Assembly (NCBI GenBank): GCA_944388795.1
Contig: CALXKD010000009.1
Location: 1 to 51,514, forward strand
Length of the DNA stretch: 51,514 bases
Direction of reading: 5' to 3'
From: an uncultured Clostridia bacterium
GTDB taxonomy: Bacteria; Bacillota; Clostridia; TANB77; CAG-508
Part shown: positions 1-8,762 of the stretch, piece after piece
Layout: each line of letters starts with the position of its first letter
Position numbering within the stretch: the first letter of the stretch is position 1
Position numbers and translations under genes: made by a program
Notes under the pieces: model-generated
What the model saw: the letters and a program-made list of their open reading frames with translations, nothing else
Told to the model about the DNA's origin: nothing
Databases searched by the model: none

Positions 1-60
1 TAGCATGAAAGGAGTTGCTTTGCTACAAAGCTAAAGCTTATGCCACTACCGGCATAGCCG
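1..60 (+). ncRNA. 3' part of a structured RNA, possibly a c-di-GMP-I (GEMM) riboswitch fragment
   Basis: Two short hairpins are visible: GCTTTG-CTA-CAAAGC near 17-31 and TATGCC...GGCATA near 39-57. They are joined by an AAAGCTAAAG segment and followed by AGCCGG. The order AAAGCTA, P2-like stem, AGCCGG resembles the 3' half of c-di-GMP-I riboswitches. However, the canonical GACGCAAAGC is not matched exactly and the 5' half lies outside the window. A terminator follows directly at 79-112 and no plus-strand gene comes after it, so this would be an orphan RNA or the 3' end of an upstream transcript. Tentative. Confidence 0.25.
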
Positions 61-78
61 GAAGATTACTTACATTAA

Positions 79-117
79 TAAAGATTCAACCTTCTTGGAG
101 GTTGAATCTTTACTTTT
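79..117 (+). terminator. Intrinsic terminator, probably bidirectional
   Basis: A 13-bp stem (79-91 with 100-112) has an 8-nt loop and is followed by CTTTTTG on the plus strand. It ends the upstream plus-strand transcript and lies just past the stop codon of the minus-strand surface protein gene, so it may also stop that transcript, although the T-run on that side is poor. Confidence 0.7.
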
Positions 118-129
118 TGTCTACTTAAA

Positions 130-3100
130 CTATCCAATTGTTGGGTCTACATTAATTTCTATTGTAATATCTCCAGTAATTCCTTTAATTCCTTGAGCTC
201 TCGCAAATTCTCTAATATTAATCGTCTTTCCTACGGCATCATAATAATTTGTAAATTCATTCCATGATAATTCAAATCTAGTATTTGTATCTTCATTAGG
301 AATTGTTATAATAACATTTTGTACATATCTTGAATCCACATCAAATCCTGTATCTTTTAGTACTAAATAACCATTTTGTGTTGTTATCGTTTCATTGAAT
401 TCTGACAATATTTCTGATATTTCTTCAAAATATTCTGTTAAATCACCAATATTATTTGCTGAAGTAGAAAGTGGTGCTCCGTTTTCATCTTTACTTGCCA
501 TATTTTGCAATTTTTGTATATATGTTTGATTATCTCTTCCTATTGATAATGAAACTGTATATAATATTGCTTTATCATCTTTTAATTCATCAGCTCTTTT
601 TGCTGCTTCATTAATTCCATTACTATCATTAATTACTTGACCATGTTCTATAGATCTATTTGCTTCACCATCTGTCATTAATATTACTTGTGCACCTTTT
701 TCTTTTCCTTTAAGTATATTTTGTGCATGTATTAATCCATCCTCAATATTGGTTCCTGATGCTAATTTAGTTCCTGTATTATAAACTTTTAAGTTATCAA
801 CATCATCTCTTTCATTCCATGGAACACTATTGAACTGTGTACTCGTTAAAACATTTGCATAAGAATTTTTTGCAGCACTTATACTTGTAGTATTATCTAC
901 TAATATTTGTGCAGTTTCATTATATCCGATAATTGTTACTGTATTTTGGTTATCTTTGCCACCCATATATGTGTTTAAGAATGTATCTAGTGCTTGTTTT
1001 AACGCATACCATCTAGTTGTTCCATAAGAAGAAGCCATTGGGTCAGAATTACCATCATAATCTACTGCTTCTGCCATACTTAATGATAGGTCAATGACAA
1101 TTACTGTATTTTGTGGTTTTACTAATTTTTTGTTTACTGTAATTGATGCTTCTACATCATTTTCTGTATAAGTATTGTCTTCTCCATCTAGTGCATTTTC
1201 AACTGTATCTCCTGGTAATAGTTTACCAACTTCAACTGTAAAGGTTATTGTTACAACTTCTCCTGATTTAACTTCTGATAGAGGATATCCTCCAGCTAAG
1301 TCCCCTACGCTTATTTTTGATGAACTTCCAAGAGTTGATGAAACATTGATACATTTTGCATCATAGCTATCATTTTTACTTAAAGCATTTCCGTTTTCAT
1401 CTACCATAACTACTTTTTCAGCATCAATATTTGCTTTTAATTGTGAATCTTTTACTACTGTTTCTCCACTTATATTTCCAGTATTTTCAACTGTAATAGT
1501 ATATTCGATTCTGTCTCCTGTAGTTATAATATGATCTCCTTCAGTATTTCCAATATCCTTGCTTGTTTTACTTTGAACAATATTAGCTGCTTTATATTTT
1601 TCTAATATATCATTGTCATCTCGTTTTTCTGTTTCATTTGTGTCAATATATGCTGTATTAATTACTTTATCTCCGTTTTCACCTTCTAGTATTACATCAT
1701 CAGGAACTGTATATGTAACTGTAATTACATATGTTTCTCCTACTGCTAATGTGTCTTTACCTAATAGATTATCCTTATTGCCTTTTAGGTTTGTTGGCGT
1801 TCTAGTTCCATCTGCATTAACTTTTTCAACTTTAACAAATCTTACATCATGATCATCTGTTACTGTTACTCCTGTTAAGTCTCTGTTTCCAGCATTTGCA
1901 ACAGTGATTTCATAAGTAATTTTATCATTTTTCTTTAACTTAACATCTTCTGCATTTTGTATTTCTGTACCATTTACTTTTACTGATGTTTTATCAATTG
2001 TTGCTACTTTTCTTGGTTGTACTGGAACCTGTTCATTATCTTCTTCATTAATTGGTTGTTCTTCATCCTTTGGTGTTGCTTCTACTTTAGCTGTATTTTC
2101 AATATTCTCTACATTGTTTACATTTTTAACTTCATACTCAACAATAATTTTGAAGCTTTCTTGTGGTTCTAATGTTTTTGTAATGTCTTGTGATAATAGT
2201 TGTAATAAATCATTTCCTGCTTGTATTGTTGCCTCTCCTTCTGGTGTTACTTCACCAATCATTTCATTGTCTGCATTATATTTTATAATTTTTACAACTT
2301 TTACATCAAAATTATTATCTTTAATTTGTACATTATTTAATGTAATATTTCCTGTATTTGTTGCTGTTATTTCATATTTAATCACATCTCCAACATTTGC
2401 TATAAATGTCTTTACATGATTATCTCCATCTTTTACAACCTTTACGAACTCATCTGTTCCTACTGCTTTTATATGTGTTGCTGATTTATCAATCGTAACA
2501 TCTGGATTATCTTTTATTGGTGTTTTTTCATCATCTGGATCTGATGTTACATCGTCATTTGTTGCTGTTACAACATTTACCAATTCTGTCTTATCTTTTA
2601 CATCATCTGTCGTTACTTCATATTTTACAGTTATTGTTGTTGTTGCTCCTGGTGCTAATGTTCCTATATTTAAATCTCCAGTTACTTCTAAGCTTTCTTC
2701 TACTCTGACATTTTCTAATGTTTTATTTCCTGTATTCGTTACTGTTATTGTATATGTAATTTCGTCTCCAACAACAACTTCTGTTTGAGCTGTTATAGGT
2801 GCTCCATTTACCATAGTTGCTGTTTTCTTTACTGATAATCCTTTTTCTTCTTCTACTGGTGTTTTCTCATCGTCTGGGTTTGATGTTACATCATCGTTTG
2901 TTGCTGTTACAACATTTACTAATTCTGCCTTATCTTTTATGTCATCTAGTTTTACTGTATATTCTACTGTGATTGTCTTACTTTCTCCTGCTGCTAATGT
3001 TCCTATATTTAAATCTCCAGCTACTTCTAAGCTTTCTTCTACTCTGACATTTTCTAATGTTTTGTTTCCTGTATTTGTTACTGTTATTGTGTATGTAATT

Positions 3101-5469
3101 TTATCTCCAGTATTTACTTTTGTGTCAGCTGTTACAGCTTCTCCATTTACCATGGTTGCTGTCTTTTCTACTGATAAGCCTTTTTCTTCCTCTACTGGTG
3201 TTTTCTCATCATCTGGGTCTGATGTTACATCATCGTTTGTTGCTGTTACAACATTTACTAATTCTGCCTTATCTTTTATGTCATCTAGTTTTACTGTATA
3301 TTCTACTGTAATTGTCTTACTTTCTCCTGCTGCTAATGTTCCTATATTTAAATCTCCAGCTACTTCTAAACCTTCTTCTACTCTGACATTTTCTAATGTT
3401 TTATTTCCTGTATTTGTTACTGTTATTGTGTATGTAATTTTATCTCCAGTATTTACTTTTGTATCAGCTGTTACAGCTTCTCCATTTACCATTGTTGCTG
3501 TCTTTTCTACTGATAAACCTTTTTCTTCCTCTACTGGTGTTTTCTCATCATCTGGGTCTGATGTTACATCATCATTTGTTGCTGTTACAACATTTACTAA
3601 TTCTGTCTTATCTTTTATATCATCTAATTTTACAGTATATTCTACTGTAATTGTCTTACTTGCTCCTGGTGTTAATGTTCCTATATTTAAATCTCCAGTT
3701 ACTTCTAAGCTTTCTTCTACTCTGACATTTTCTATTGTTCTATTTCCTGTATTCGTTACAGTTATTGTGTATGTAATTTTATCTCCAGTATTTACTTTTG
3801 TATCAGCTGTTATAGCTTCATTATTTACTTTGGTTGCTGTTTTTTCTACTGACAATCCTTTAACCTCTTCAACAGGTGTATTTGTTGTAGAATCCTTTTC
3901 TTCTCCATCATAACTAGCTATAGCCGTATTTATGATTTGTGGGTTTTTCTCAATATTTTCTACATCTTTATCTGTTACTAGATATCTTGTTCTAATAACT
4001 TCTTTCTCTTCTAATGATTCTAAGTTAATTCCTGTTAATGTTATGTTTAATTTTTCATCTCTTACTGTCAATCCTTCAATTTTAGCTGTTCCTTCATTTT
4101 TCACATAAACTACATATTCAATTTCATCTCCAGCTTGTGCTTTTCCGTCCTTATTCTCAGTATTTTCTATTAATGTTGCTTCTTTTCTTATAGAAAAATC
4201 TGTTGACTCAACTTCTACTGGATTTGTTGGTTCTTCACCTATTGTTGCTACATTTTCTAAAGTAATATCTGTTCTTTTTACTTTTACTGTGAATTCTATT
4301 TTTGCTTCCTTATTTACATTTACATTTATTCCGCTTACTAAATCTTTAAGCTCCACATTTCTTGTTTCATCATCTTCATAAACTTTTACACCACTAACAA
4401 ATTCTACTGCTCCATTATTTAACATGTCTTCTATGTTTGTATCTTTTACAACTGTACTTCCTGCTACATCACCAGTATTTGTAATTGTTATTGTATATGT
4501 AATTTCATCATCCAATTTTGCTGGTGCTTGAACATTTTCTCCAGCTCTGGTTATTTTCGCTGTTTTACTTGTTGTAATAATTGCTGTTTCTGTTGGATTG
4601 CTTTCTTCTCCATTAGCAATGGCAACATTTCTAATTTTTCCTGTTGCATTTTCATCAACTGTTACTGTAAAGTTTACTGATGTTGTTGAATTTGCTTCAA
4701 TATCTACCATCCATCTTAAAGATGTTACAGCCGTTTCATTTTTGAATTCTTCTGCATTTGGTGTACTAGATACATATGTTGTATTGGTTGGTATTGTATC
4801 TGTCACATAAATTCTTTCTATTTTCTCATTAGTATTATTGGTTACTTCAATAGTATATCTAATCTCTTCTCCAGCTTGAACTAAATTATTTCCTGATTTT
4901 GTTGTAGCTGTTTTATTTACTGTAATATCAGGTGTTTGTACGCCTTCTATATTTGTATATGCACTAGCAAATGAAGCTTGTAATTCTCTTGGTGTCCAAA
5001 TTTTATCTTCACCCTCTGCTACTAATTGGTCTGGATATACAACTGTTTCTTCTCTTGAAATGGTTGTTTCTTGAATGTTGTCAGTTGTCGTAGTTGTTCC
5101 TCCTGTTGTTCCAGTAGCACCACCTGTTGTTCCTGTTCCAGCAATACCTTGGTTAGCACCAGCTGTTGTTGTATCAGCATTTGCTGTTTCAGTTGACTCA
5201 GTTGTTGCTGCTTCTGTTCCTTCTGTTGCTTGTTCCTCAGCACTTTGTGTTGCTGGTTCTCCTGATTGTTCTTGTGTATCAGTTGTTGTTTGTTCTTCTT
5301 GTGTGGTTCCTGTTGTTTGTTCATTGTAGCTTGCTAAATCTGTAGCTTCTGCAGTACCTCTATTCTTTAAGAAGGCTACAGTACCTACAATAGCTGCAAT
5401 TACTAATACGGCTATAATAATAATTGCTACTAATGTTTTCTTGTCTGGCACTTTTAACTTTCCTGCCAT
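130..5469 (-). CDS. Giant DUF11-repeat surface protein with C-terminal VWA domain
   Basis: A 1779-residue protein. Residues about 13-34 form one hydrophobic segment (signal anchor), followed by a Thr/Glu/Gln-rich linker to about residue 150. About ten DUF11-type beta-sandwich repeats follow, each with the GD-ITYTITVTNTGN signature. Residues about 1450-1650 form a von Willebrand factor A domain with an intact MIDAS motif (DLSLS), GTNI and MTDGE. Four consecutive repeats (about residues 532-983) are exactly 113 residues long and near-identical. There is no C-terminal LPXTG motif, so it is probably held in the membrane by the N-terminal helix rather than by the neighbouring sortase. It is last in an operon after the LPXTG protein and sortase. 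A GGGAGG ribosome site precedes the start. The likely role is adhesion or extracellular scaffolding with metal-dependent ligand binding. The ligand cannot be inferred. Confidence 0.9.
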   Translation of the reverse strand: MAGKLKVPDKKTLVAIIIIAVLVIAAIVGTVAFLKNRGTAEATDLASYNEQTTGTTQEEQTTTDTQEQSGEPATQSAEEQATEGTEAATTESTETANADTTTAGANQGIAGTGTTGGATGTTGGTTTTTDNIQETTISREETVVYPDQLVAEGEDKIWTPRELQASFASAYTNIEGVQTPDITVNKTATTKSGNNLVQAGEEIRYTIEVTNNTNEKIERIYVTDTIPTNTTYVSSTPNAEEFKNETAVTSLRWMVDIEANSTTSVNFTVTVDENATGKIRNVAIANGEESNPTETAIITTSKTAKITRAGENVQAPAKLDDEITYTITITNTGDVAGSTVVKDTNIEDMLNNGAVEFVSGVKVYEDDETRNVELKDLVSGINVNVNKEAKIEFTVKVKRTDITLENVATIGEEPTNPVEVESTDFSIRKEATLIENTENKDGKAQAGDEIEYVVYVKNEGTAKIEGLTVRDEKLNITLTGINLESLEEKEVIRTRYLVTDKDVENIEKNPQIINTAIASYDGEEKDSTTNTPVEEVKGLSVEKTATKVNNEAITADTKVNTGDKITYTITVTNTGNRTIENVRVEESLEVTGDLNIGTLTPGASKTITVEYTVKLDDIKDKTELVNVVTATNDDVTSDPDDEKTPVEEEKGLSVEKTATMVNGEAVTADTKVNTGDKITYTITVTNTGNKTLENVRVEEGLEVAGDLNIGTLAAGESKTITVEYTVKLDDIKDKAELVNVVTATNDDVTSDPDDEKTPVEEEKGLSVEKTATMVNGEAVTADTKVNTGDKITYTITVTNTGNKTLENVRVEESLEVAGDLNIGTLAAGESKTITVEYTVKLDDIKDKAELVNVVTATNDDVTSNPDDEKTPVEEEKGLSVKKTATMVNGAPITAQTEVVVGDEITYTITVTNTGNKTLENVRVEESLEVTGDLNIGTLAPGATTTITVKYEVTTDDVKDKTELVNVVTATNDDVTSDPDDEKTPIKDNPDVTIDKSATHIKAVGTDEFVKVVKDGDNHVKTFIANVGDVIKYEITATNTGNITLNNVQIKDNNFDVKVVKIIKYNADNEMIGEVTPEGEATIQAGNDLLQLLSQDITKTLEPQESFKIIVEYEVKNVNNVENIENTAKVEATPKDEEQPINEEDNEQVPVQPRKVATIDKTSVKVNGTEIQNAEDVKLKKNDKITYEITVANAGNRDLTGVTVTDDHDVRFVKVEKVNADGTRTPTNLKGNKDNLLGKDTLAVGETYVITVTYTVPDDVILEGENGDKVINTAYIDTNETEKRDDNDILEKYKAANIVQSKTSKDIGNTEGDHIITTGDRIEYTITVENTGNISGETVVKDSQLKANIDAEKVVMVDENGNALSKNDSYDAKCINVSSTLGSSSKISVGDLAGGYPLSEVKSGEVVTITFTVEVGKLLPGDTVENALDGEDNTYTENDVEASITVNKKLVKPQNTVIVIDLSLSMAEAVDYDGNSDPMASSYGTTRWYALKQALDTFLNTYMGGKDNQNTVTIIGYNETAQILVDNTTSISAAKNSYANVLTSTQFNSVPWNERDDVDNLKVYNTGTKLASGTNIEDGLIHAQNILKGKEKGAQVILMTDGEANRSIEHGQVINDSNGINEAAKRADELKDDKAILYTVSLSIGRDNQTYIQKLQNMASKDENGAPLSTSANNIGDLTEYFEEISEILSEFNETITTQNGYLVLKDTGFDVDSRYVQNVIITIPNEDTNTRFELSWNEFTNYYDAVGKTINIREFARAQGIKGITGDITIEINVDPTIG
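2519..3874 (-). repeat. Four in-frame tandem repeats of 339 bp within the DUF11 gene
   Basis: The phrase encoding the KTP segment recurs at 2519, 2858, 3197, 3536 and 3875, an exact spacing of 339 bp (113 codons) each time. The units at 2858-3196 and 3197-3535 are nearly identical at DNA level. The outer units are more diverged. This points to recent unequal recombination, or gene conversion, inside the gene. Confidence 0.9.
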
Positions 5470-5484
5470 CTTAATTCCTCCCTT

Positions 5485-6072
5485 TTATATAATTTGTTTT
5501 GCTTTTAGTATTAATCGTTCTCTGTTTCCGTTTGTGCATGTGATTAGCGTTACTTCTCTTATTGTTTCATCATTTGTGGCTAAAATACTAACATCATTTG
5601 GATCTGTAACAAATATATCGTAAATCTCATATTGCATTGTAGTTTGCGTTAAATCTGTTAGTTCTACAACATCTCCGATTTCTAGATTTTTTGTTTTTCC
5701 AAACATCGTTCCATTGTAGTTATTATGTCCTGCAATTGATAAATTCCCATAATCATTTACATTTCCTCCCCAGTATTTTACAATGCCATATCTCATTGGT
5801 TCTTTTGTTTCTTCTGGGTTTGAAGTTTCTATTGCTAGTATTGGATATTGAATATCAATTTTAGGAATCGTCACAACCCCTATGACATCATATCCTTTTA
5901 ATTGTACTGTTCCACTATCTTGTATTTCTATATTTGAAAAAGTTTCAAGTACTTCTTGATTTTCTTTTTCATTTTCCATGCTCTTCCATTGTTTTACTCC
6001 AATTAATGTAATTAAAACAATGGCACCTAATAACAATATGATAAATATAACTCTATAAATTTTTAGTTTCAT
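5485..6072 (-). CDS. Sortase family cysteine transpeptidase
   Basis: A 195-residue sortase. An N-terminal membrane helix (about residues 7-26) is followed by the sortase beta-barrel. Catalytic residues visible are His116 in AGHNNY, Cys179 in TLITC, and an arginine at 184 or 186 in GNRER. The TLxTC motif and size fit the class D-like sortases of Firmicutes. It would cleave an LPXTG-type signal and attach the substrate to peptidoglycan outside the membrane. The start codon overlaps the stop of the upstream LPITG protein by one base (TAATG), so the two are translationally coupled, and that protein is the obvious substrate. The surface VWA protein follows 15 bp downstream. Confidence 0.93.
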   Translation of the reverse strand: MKLKIYRVIFIILLLGAIVLITLIGVKQWKSMENEKENQEVLETFSNIEIQDSGTVQLKGYDVIGVVTIPKIDIQYPILAIETSNPEETKEPMRYGIVKYWGGNVNDYGNLSIAGHNNYNGTMFGKTKNLEIGDVVELTDLTQTTMQYEIYDIFVTDPNDVSILATNDETIREVTLITCTNGNRERLILKAKQII

Positions 6073-7073
6073 TATTTATCCTCTTTTTTGTCTAGCTTTT
6101 TCATTCTTACAAAAACAATAATCAAAGCGATTACTACCATTGCTAAAGCTACAAATAATATAATACTATCTCCTGTAATAGGTAATTTTGCTGTTTCTTG
6201 TACTGTTCTTGTTTCTTCTACATCTTCTCTTTCTTCATAAGGTGTTATTTGTGATACCATTAATTTTGCGTCTGTTGTAACAGTTCCATCTTCTGCTGTT
6301 TTTCTTATTAAAACAACATATTGATCACCGTCAATAGCATCACTAGGTTGTCTGATTTCATTATTAACAACAGCTTCCCATGTAGCTCTTTCTATTAATT
6401 GATTATATAAGGTATAGAATTCAGAGGTTAATTGAATCTTTGAATACATATCTTTTTGATCATAATTTTCAGAATTTAATTCATCTGCTAATTCGACTAA
6501 TCTACTATATGGTGTACCTTCATTTACTTTCATTAGTTGGTATTGATATGTTGCATTGTCTGTATCTGTAATTCTTAATCCTCCAACTGTAAGTGTTGTT
6601 TGAACACCATTAATTTCTTCGTTAATTTCTACTAAGTCACTAACGGTTTCTGTATCAATTCTTTTAGTTGTATTTTCAACATACTCCATGTCAGTCTTAT
6701 CTAGGGCTTTTGATAAATCAAGTTCAAGTATATCTGTTTTTTCTTGACCATCTTGGTTATATTTTACATAAAGATATGTTGGTCCTTCTGTAACAACATT
6801 TTTTAAATCTGCCACATAATTTCCTTCTCCATCTCTTGCTGTCACAAAAGTCAAATCTTGTTCTGGTGTACTTTCACTGTTAGATACAGCAGAAGCAAAA
6901 TTTGTTTGCATTAATTCTTGAATATATACTATATATTCTTTATTACCTTGCTCATCAGTATTACTGATTATTTGAATATTTTCATTTGTATCTGCTAAAA
7001 CTATCATAGGCACTAACATAATCATCATGAATAAAACAATAGCACCCGTAAGTTTTGCTCTGAAACTCTTCAT
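6072..7073 (-). CDS. LPXTG-type cell-wall anchored protein (LPITG)
   Basis: A 333-residue exported protein. It has a signal peptide (residues about 8-27, cleavage near VLA-DT), an extracellular region with no family I recognise, and a classic sorting signal at the end: LPITG at 297-301, a hydrophobic helix at about 304-322, and a Lys-rich tail (RMKKLDKKEDK). It is first in a three-gene operon and overlaps the sortase gene by one base, which marks it as that enzyme's dedicated substrate. A strong GGGGGAG ribosome site precedes the ATG. It could be a pilin-like or accessory subunit for the DUF11/VWA protein, but nothing in the sequence proves assembly into a fibre. Confidence 0.88.
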   Translation of the reverse strand: MKSFRAKLTGAIVLFMMIMLVPMIVLADTNENIQIISNTDEQGNKEYIVYIQELMQTNFASAVSNSESTPEQDLTFVTARDGEGNYVADLKNVVTEGPTYLYVKYNQDGQEKTDILELDLSKALDKTDMEYVENTTKRIDTETVSDLVEINEEINGVQTTLTVGGLRITDTDNATYQYQLMKVNEGTPYSRLVELADELNSENYDQKDMYSKIQLTSEFYTLYNQLIERATWEAVVNNEIRQPSDAIDGDQYVVLIRKTAEDGTVTTDAKLMVSQITPYEEREDVEETRTVQETAKLPITGDSIILFVALAMVVIALIIVFVRMKKLDKKEDK

Positions 7074-7116
7074 AAATACTCCCCCTAAATAATATTTTTT
7101 AGAAATTTACGCCCAC

Positions 7117-7125
7117 ATTATATCA
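7117..7125 (-). promoter_or_regulatory. Extended -10 promoter for the sortase/surface operon
   Basis: Reading leftwards, TGATATAAT (TATAAT at 7122-7117 with an upstream TG) lies about 44 bp before the ATG of the LPITG gene. No good -35 box sits 17 bp upstream, so an extended -10 type is inferred. Confidence 0.4.
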
Positions 7126-7243
7126 CAATATTTTTCAAAAGTATACCTTTTTTGGAACTTTTTTCTATTTCCGTAAGGTTTTAGCGTTTTTTTGTGTCGT
7201 TTTTTTTCATATTTTGTATCTTTGTTTCCATAAAATTATATAT

Positions 7244-7293
7244 AAAAAAAAATCACGATGCTATTTCTATTCAATTCATAACATCGTGATTTT
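7244..7293 (-). terminator. Intrinsic terminator of the cysteine synthase-like gene
   Basis: A 12-bp stem (7249-7260 with 7282-7293) with a 21-nt loop runs into a stretch of Ts on the minus strand. It lies about 90 bp past the stop at 7384. The rest of the 7074-7383 gap is AT-rich and shows only this and the promoter of the leftward operon. Confidence 0.75.
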
Positions 7294-7383
7294 ATTCTAA
7301 AATTATTCTATTTATTTTATAAAAATATCTCTTATTTCTTTATTAATATCTTATCTCTTCTTATACTTTTAGTTAAACATGTT

Positions 7384-8361
7384 TTAGACAATTTCATAAT
7401 TCAACAACTCTATTTGATTACTCATAAAGTTTGTATTTTCTATCATCTTTTTTCCTAAATCTGTAGATAAATATTTTTTATTATCATCTGCAAAAACGGT
7501 AACCATATTTCCTTCCAATTTATCTTGTGTCAATACTGCTCCTATGAAATTCGCTCCTGATGAAATTCCGACACCTAATCCCAATTCTTTTGCTAATTTC
7601 CTTGCCATATTGATAGCATCCTCGTCATTTATCAATATTATATCCTTTTCAATTATATCTTTATTTCGTTCAAATATGTCTGGTACAAAATCATCTCCAA
7701 TCCCTTCTATCTTATGTTGTCCTACTATTTTACCATTTGACAATATTGGCATTTGTTCTGGTTCTAATGCATATACTTTCATCTTATCATCTTGTTCTTT
7801 CAATCTCTTTCCTATCCCTATTAAGGTTCCTCCTGTTCCCACTCCAGAAACAAATCCACTGATTTTTTTTCCATTTAATTGCTCTAATATCTCTTTTCCT
7901 GTCGTTTCATAGTGTGCTAATATATTATCTTCATTCTCAAATTGATTTGCTAAAAATCCGTTTAACGCTTCAGCCAACTTCTTAGCTTCTTCTATACATT
8001 TTATAAAGCCTCCTTCTTCTTTTGATATTAATTTGATGTTGGCTCCATATAATTTCATTAGCTCCATTCTTTCTTTACTTGCCCAATCTGGCATAAATAT
8101 ATATACAGGATGATTATAATAAGCACCTAATGCGGCTAAGGAAATACCTGTATTTCCACTTGTTGCTTCTATAATTGGCATATTCTCTTTTAAGTTTCCT
8201 TTTTCTTTTGCATTTTTTATGATATAGTATGCTACTCTATCTTTTATACTCCCTGTTATATTATACATTTCCAATTTTGCATATACATTATTTTCTTTTC
8301 CTTTATATCTATATATAATGTTTATCATTGGTGTATTTCCTATTAATATATGCTTTTCCAT
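7384..8361 (-). CDS. Cysteine synthase family PLP-dependent enzyme
   Basis: A fold-type II PLP enzyme of 325 residues, close to the size of CysK/CysM (about 300-320). Seen: GNTP at 8-11, PLP lysine K40 in SIKDR, substrate loop SGNTG at 68-72, phosphate loop GTGGT, and a late SSGAN motif. Expected reaction: O-acetylserine plus sulfide to cysteine. A cystathionine beta-synthase-like or O-phosphoserine-using role cannot be excluded from motifs alone. The frame opens further upstream, but an AGGGGG ribosome site directly before the internal ATG at 8361 decides the start. It is monocistronic with its own terminator, and no serine acetyltransferase lies beside it. Confidence 0.88.
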   Translation of the reverse strand: MEKHILIGNTPMINIIYRYKGKENNVYAKLEMYNITGSIKDRVAYYIIKNAKEKGNLKENMPIIEATSGNTGISLAALGAYYNHPVYIFMPDWASKERMELMKLYGANIKLISKEEGGFIKCIEEAKKLAEALNGFLANQFENEDNILAHYETTGKEILEQLNGKKISGFVSGVGTGGTLIGIGKRLKEQDDKMKVYALEPEQMPILSNGKIVGQHKIEGIGDDFVPDIFERNKDIIEKDIILINDEDAINMARKLAKELGLGVGISSGANFIGAVLTQDKLEGNMVTVFADDNKKYLSTDLGKKMIENTNFMSNQIELLNYEIV

Positions 8362-8512
8362 TTCTATCCCCCTATTTCGTTTACTTTTTTGAAAATAGTA
8401 TTTCTTACTTTTGTGTATTATATTCAAAAGTTTCTTTTTTGGATACTACAAAAATCTGATAACGTTTTATATAACTAAATGATATCTCAAACAAATATAT
8501 TAATTGATTTTC

Positions 8513-8541
8513 TTGACATTTTTATATCTTAGTAATATAAT
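8513..8541 (+). promoter_or_regulatory. Perfect sigma-A promoter of a small RNA
   Basis: TTGACA at 8513-8518 and TATAAT at 8536-8541, separated by exactly 17 bp. Both hexamers match consensus. No protein start follows on this strand; instead a structured, terminated RNA does. Confidence 0.85.
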
Positions 8542-8547
8542 ATTTAT

Positions 8548-8740
8548 CGTTCTCAAGCAGTAATATCTGTTTGTAACATCATCACCCATTGGATGAAAAG
8601 GATTTTACCCAATTCTATAGTAGTCCACTGGCTTGATGCATTTGCTGTCATCTTAGTAACTATTAACTCTCGGAGGAGTTTCACCTGTTTTAATTCTTTA
8701 GATGACAGCTTTAGAGCGATACTAGTAGTATCGCTCTATT
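8548..8740 (+). ncRNA. Orphan structured small RNA, about 190 nt, family not recognised
   Basis: The transcript should start near 8548, just past a consensus promoter, and end at the hairpin at 8713-8737. Seen: a 5' domain closed by TCAAGCAG (about 8553-8560) pairing with CTGGCTTGA (near 8630); a second domain closed by GCTGTCATCT (about 8643) pairing with AGATGACAGC (about 8700), containing a GGAGGAG-rich loop; then a 10-bp terminator stem (8713-8722 with 8728-8737). No credible reading frame runs through it, and both flanking genes lie on the minus strand, so it is not a leader. Size, strong promoter and terminator resemble 6S RNA or other abundant Clostridial RNAs such as raiA. The multi-hairpin layout does not look like the single long 6S rod. 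Family unproven. Confidence 0.7.
8713..8740 (+). terminator. Terminator of the small RNA
   Basis: Stem AGAGCGATAC/GTATCGCTCT (8713-8722 with 8728-8737), loop TAGTA, followed by ATTATTAT. The T-run is weak but the stem is perfect. It separates the RNA from the convergent U32 peptidase gene. Confidence 0.6.
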
Positions 8741-8762
8741 ATTATACAAAAAAACTCCTGTT

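Noticed and set aside
2519-3874. Regularly spaced repeats considered as a CRISPR-like array.
   Set aside because: The 339-bp units are in frame, coding, and near-identical over their whole length, with no spacers.
2939-3913. A 324-codon plus-strand open frame opposite the DUF11 repeats.
   Set aside because: It mirrors the repeat structure of the minus-strand gene, is a Ser/Val/Thr-rich shadow, has no ribosome site, and the minus frame is clearly coding.
8548-8740. Reading the small RNA as a riboswitch for a downstream gene.
   Set aside because: No plus-strand gene follows, and the U32 gene is convergent, so there is nothing for it to regulate in cis.
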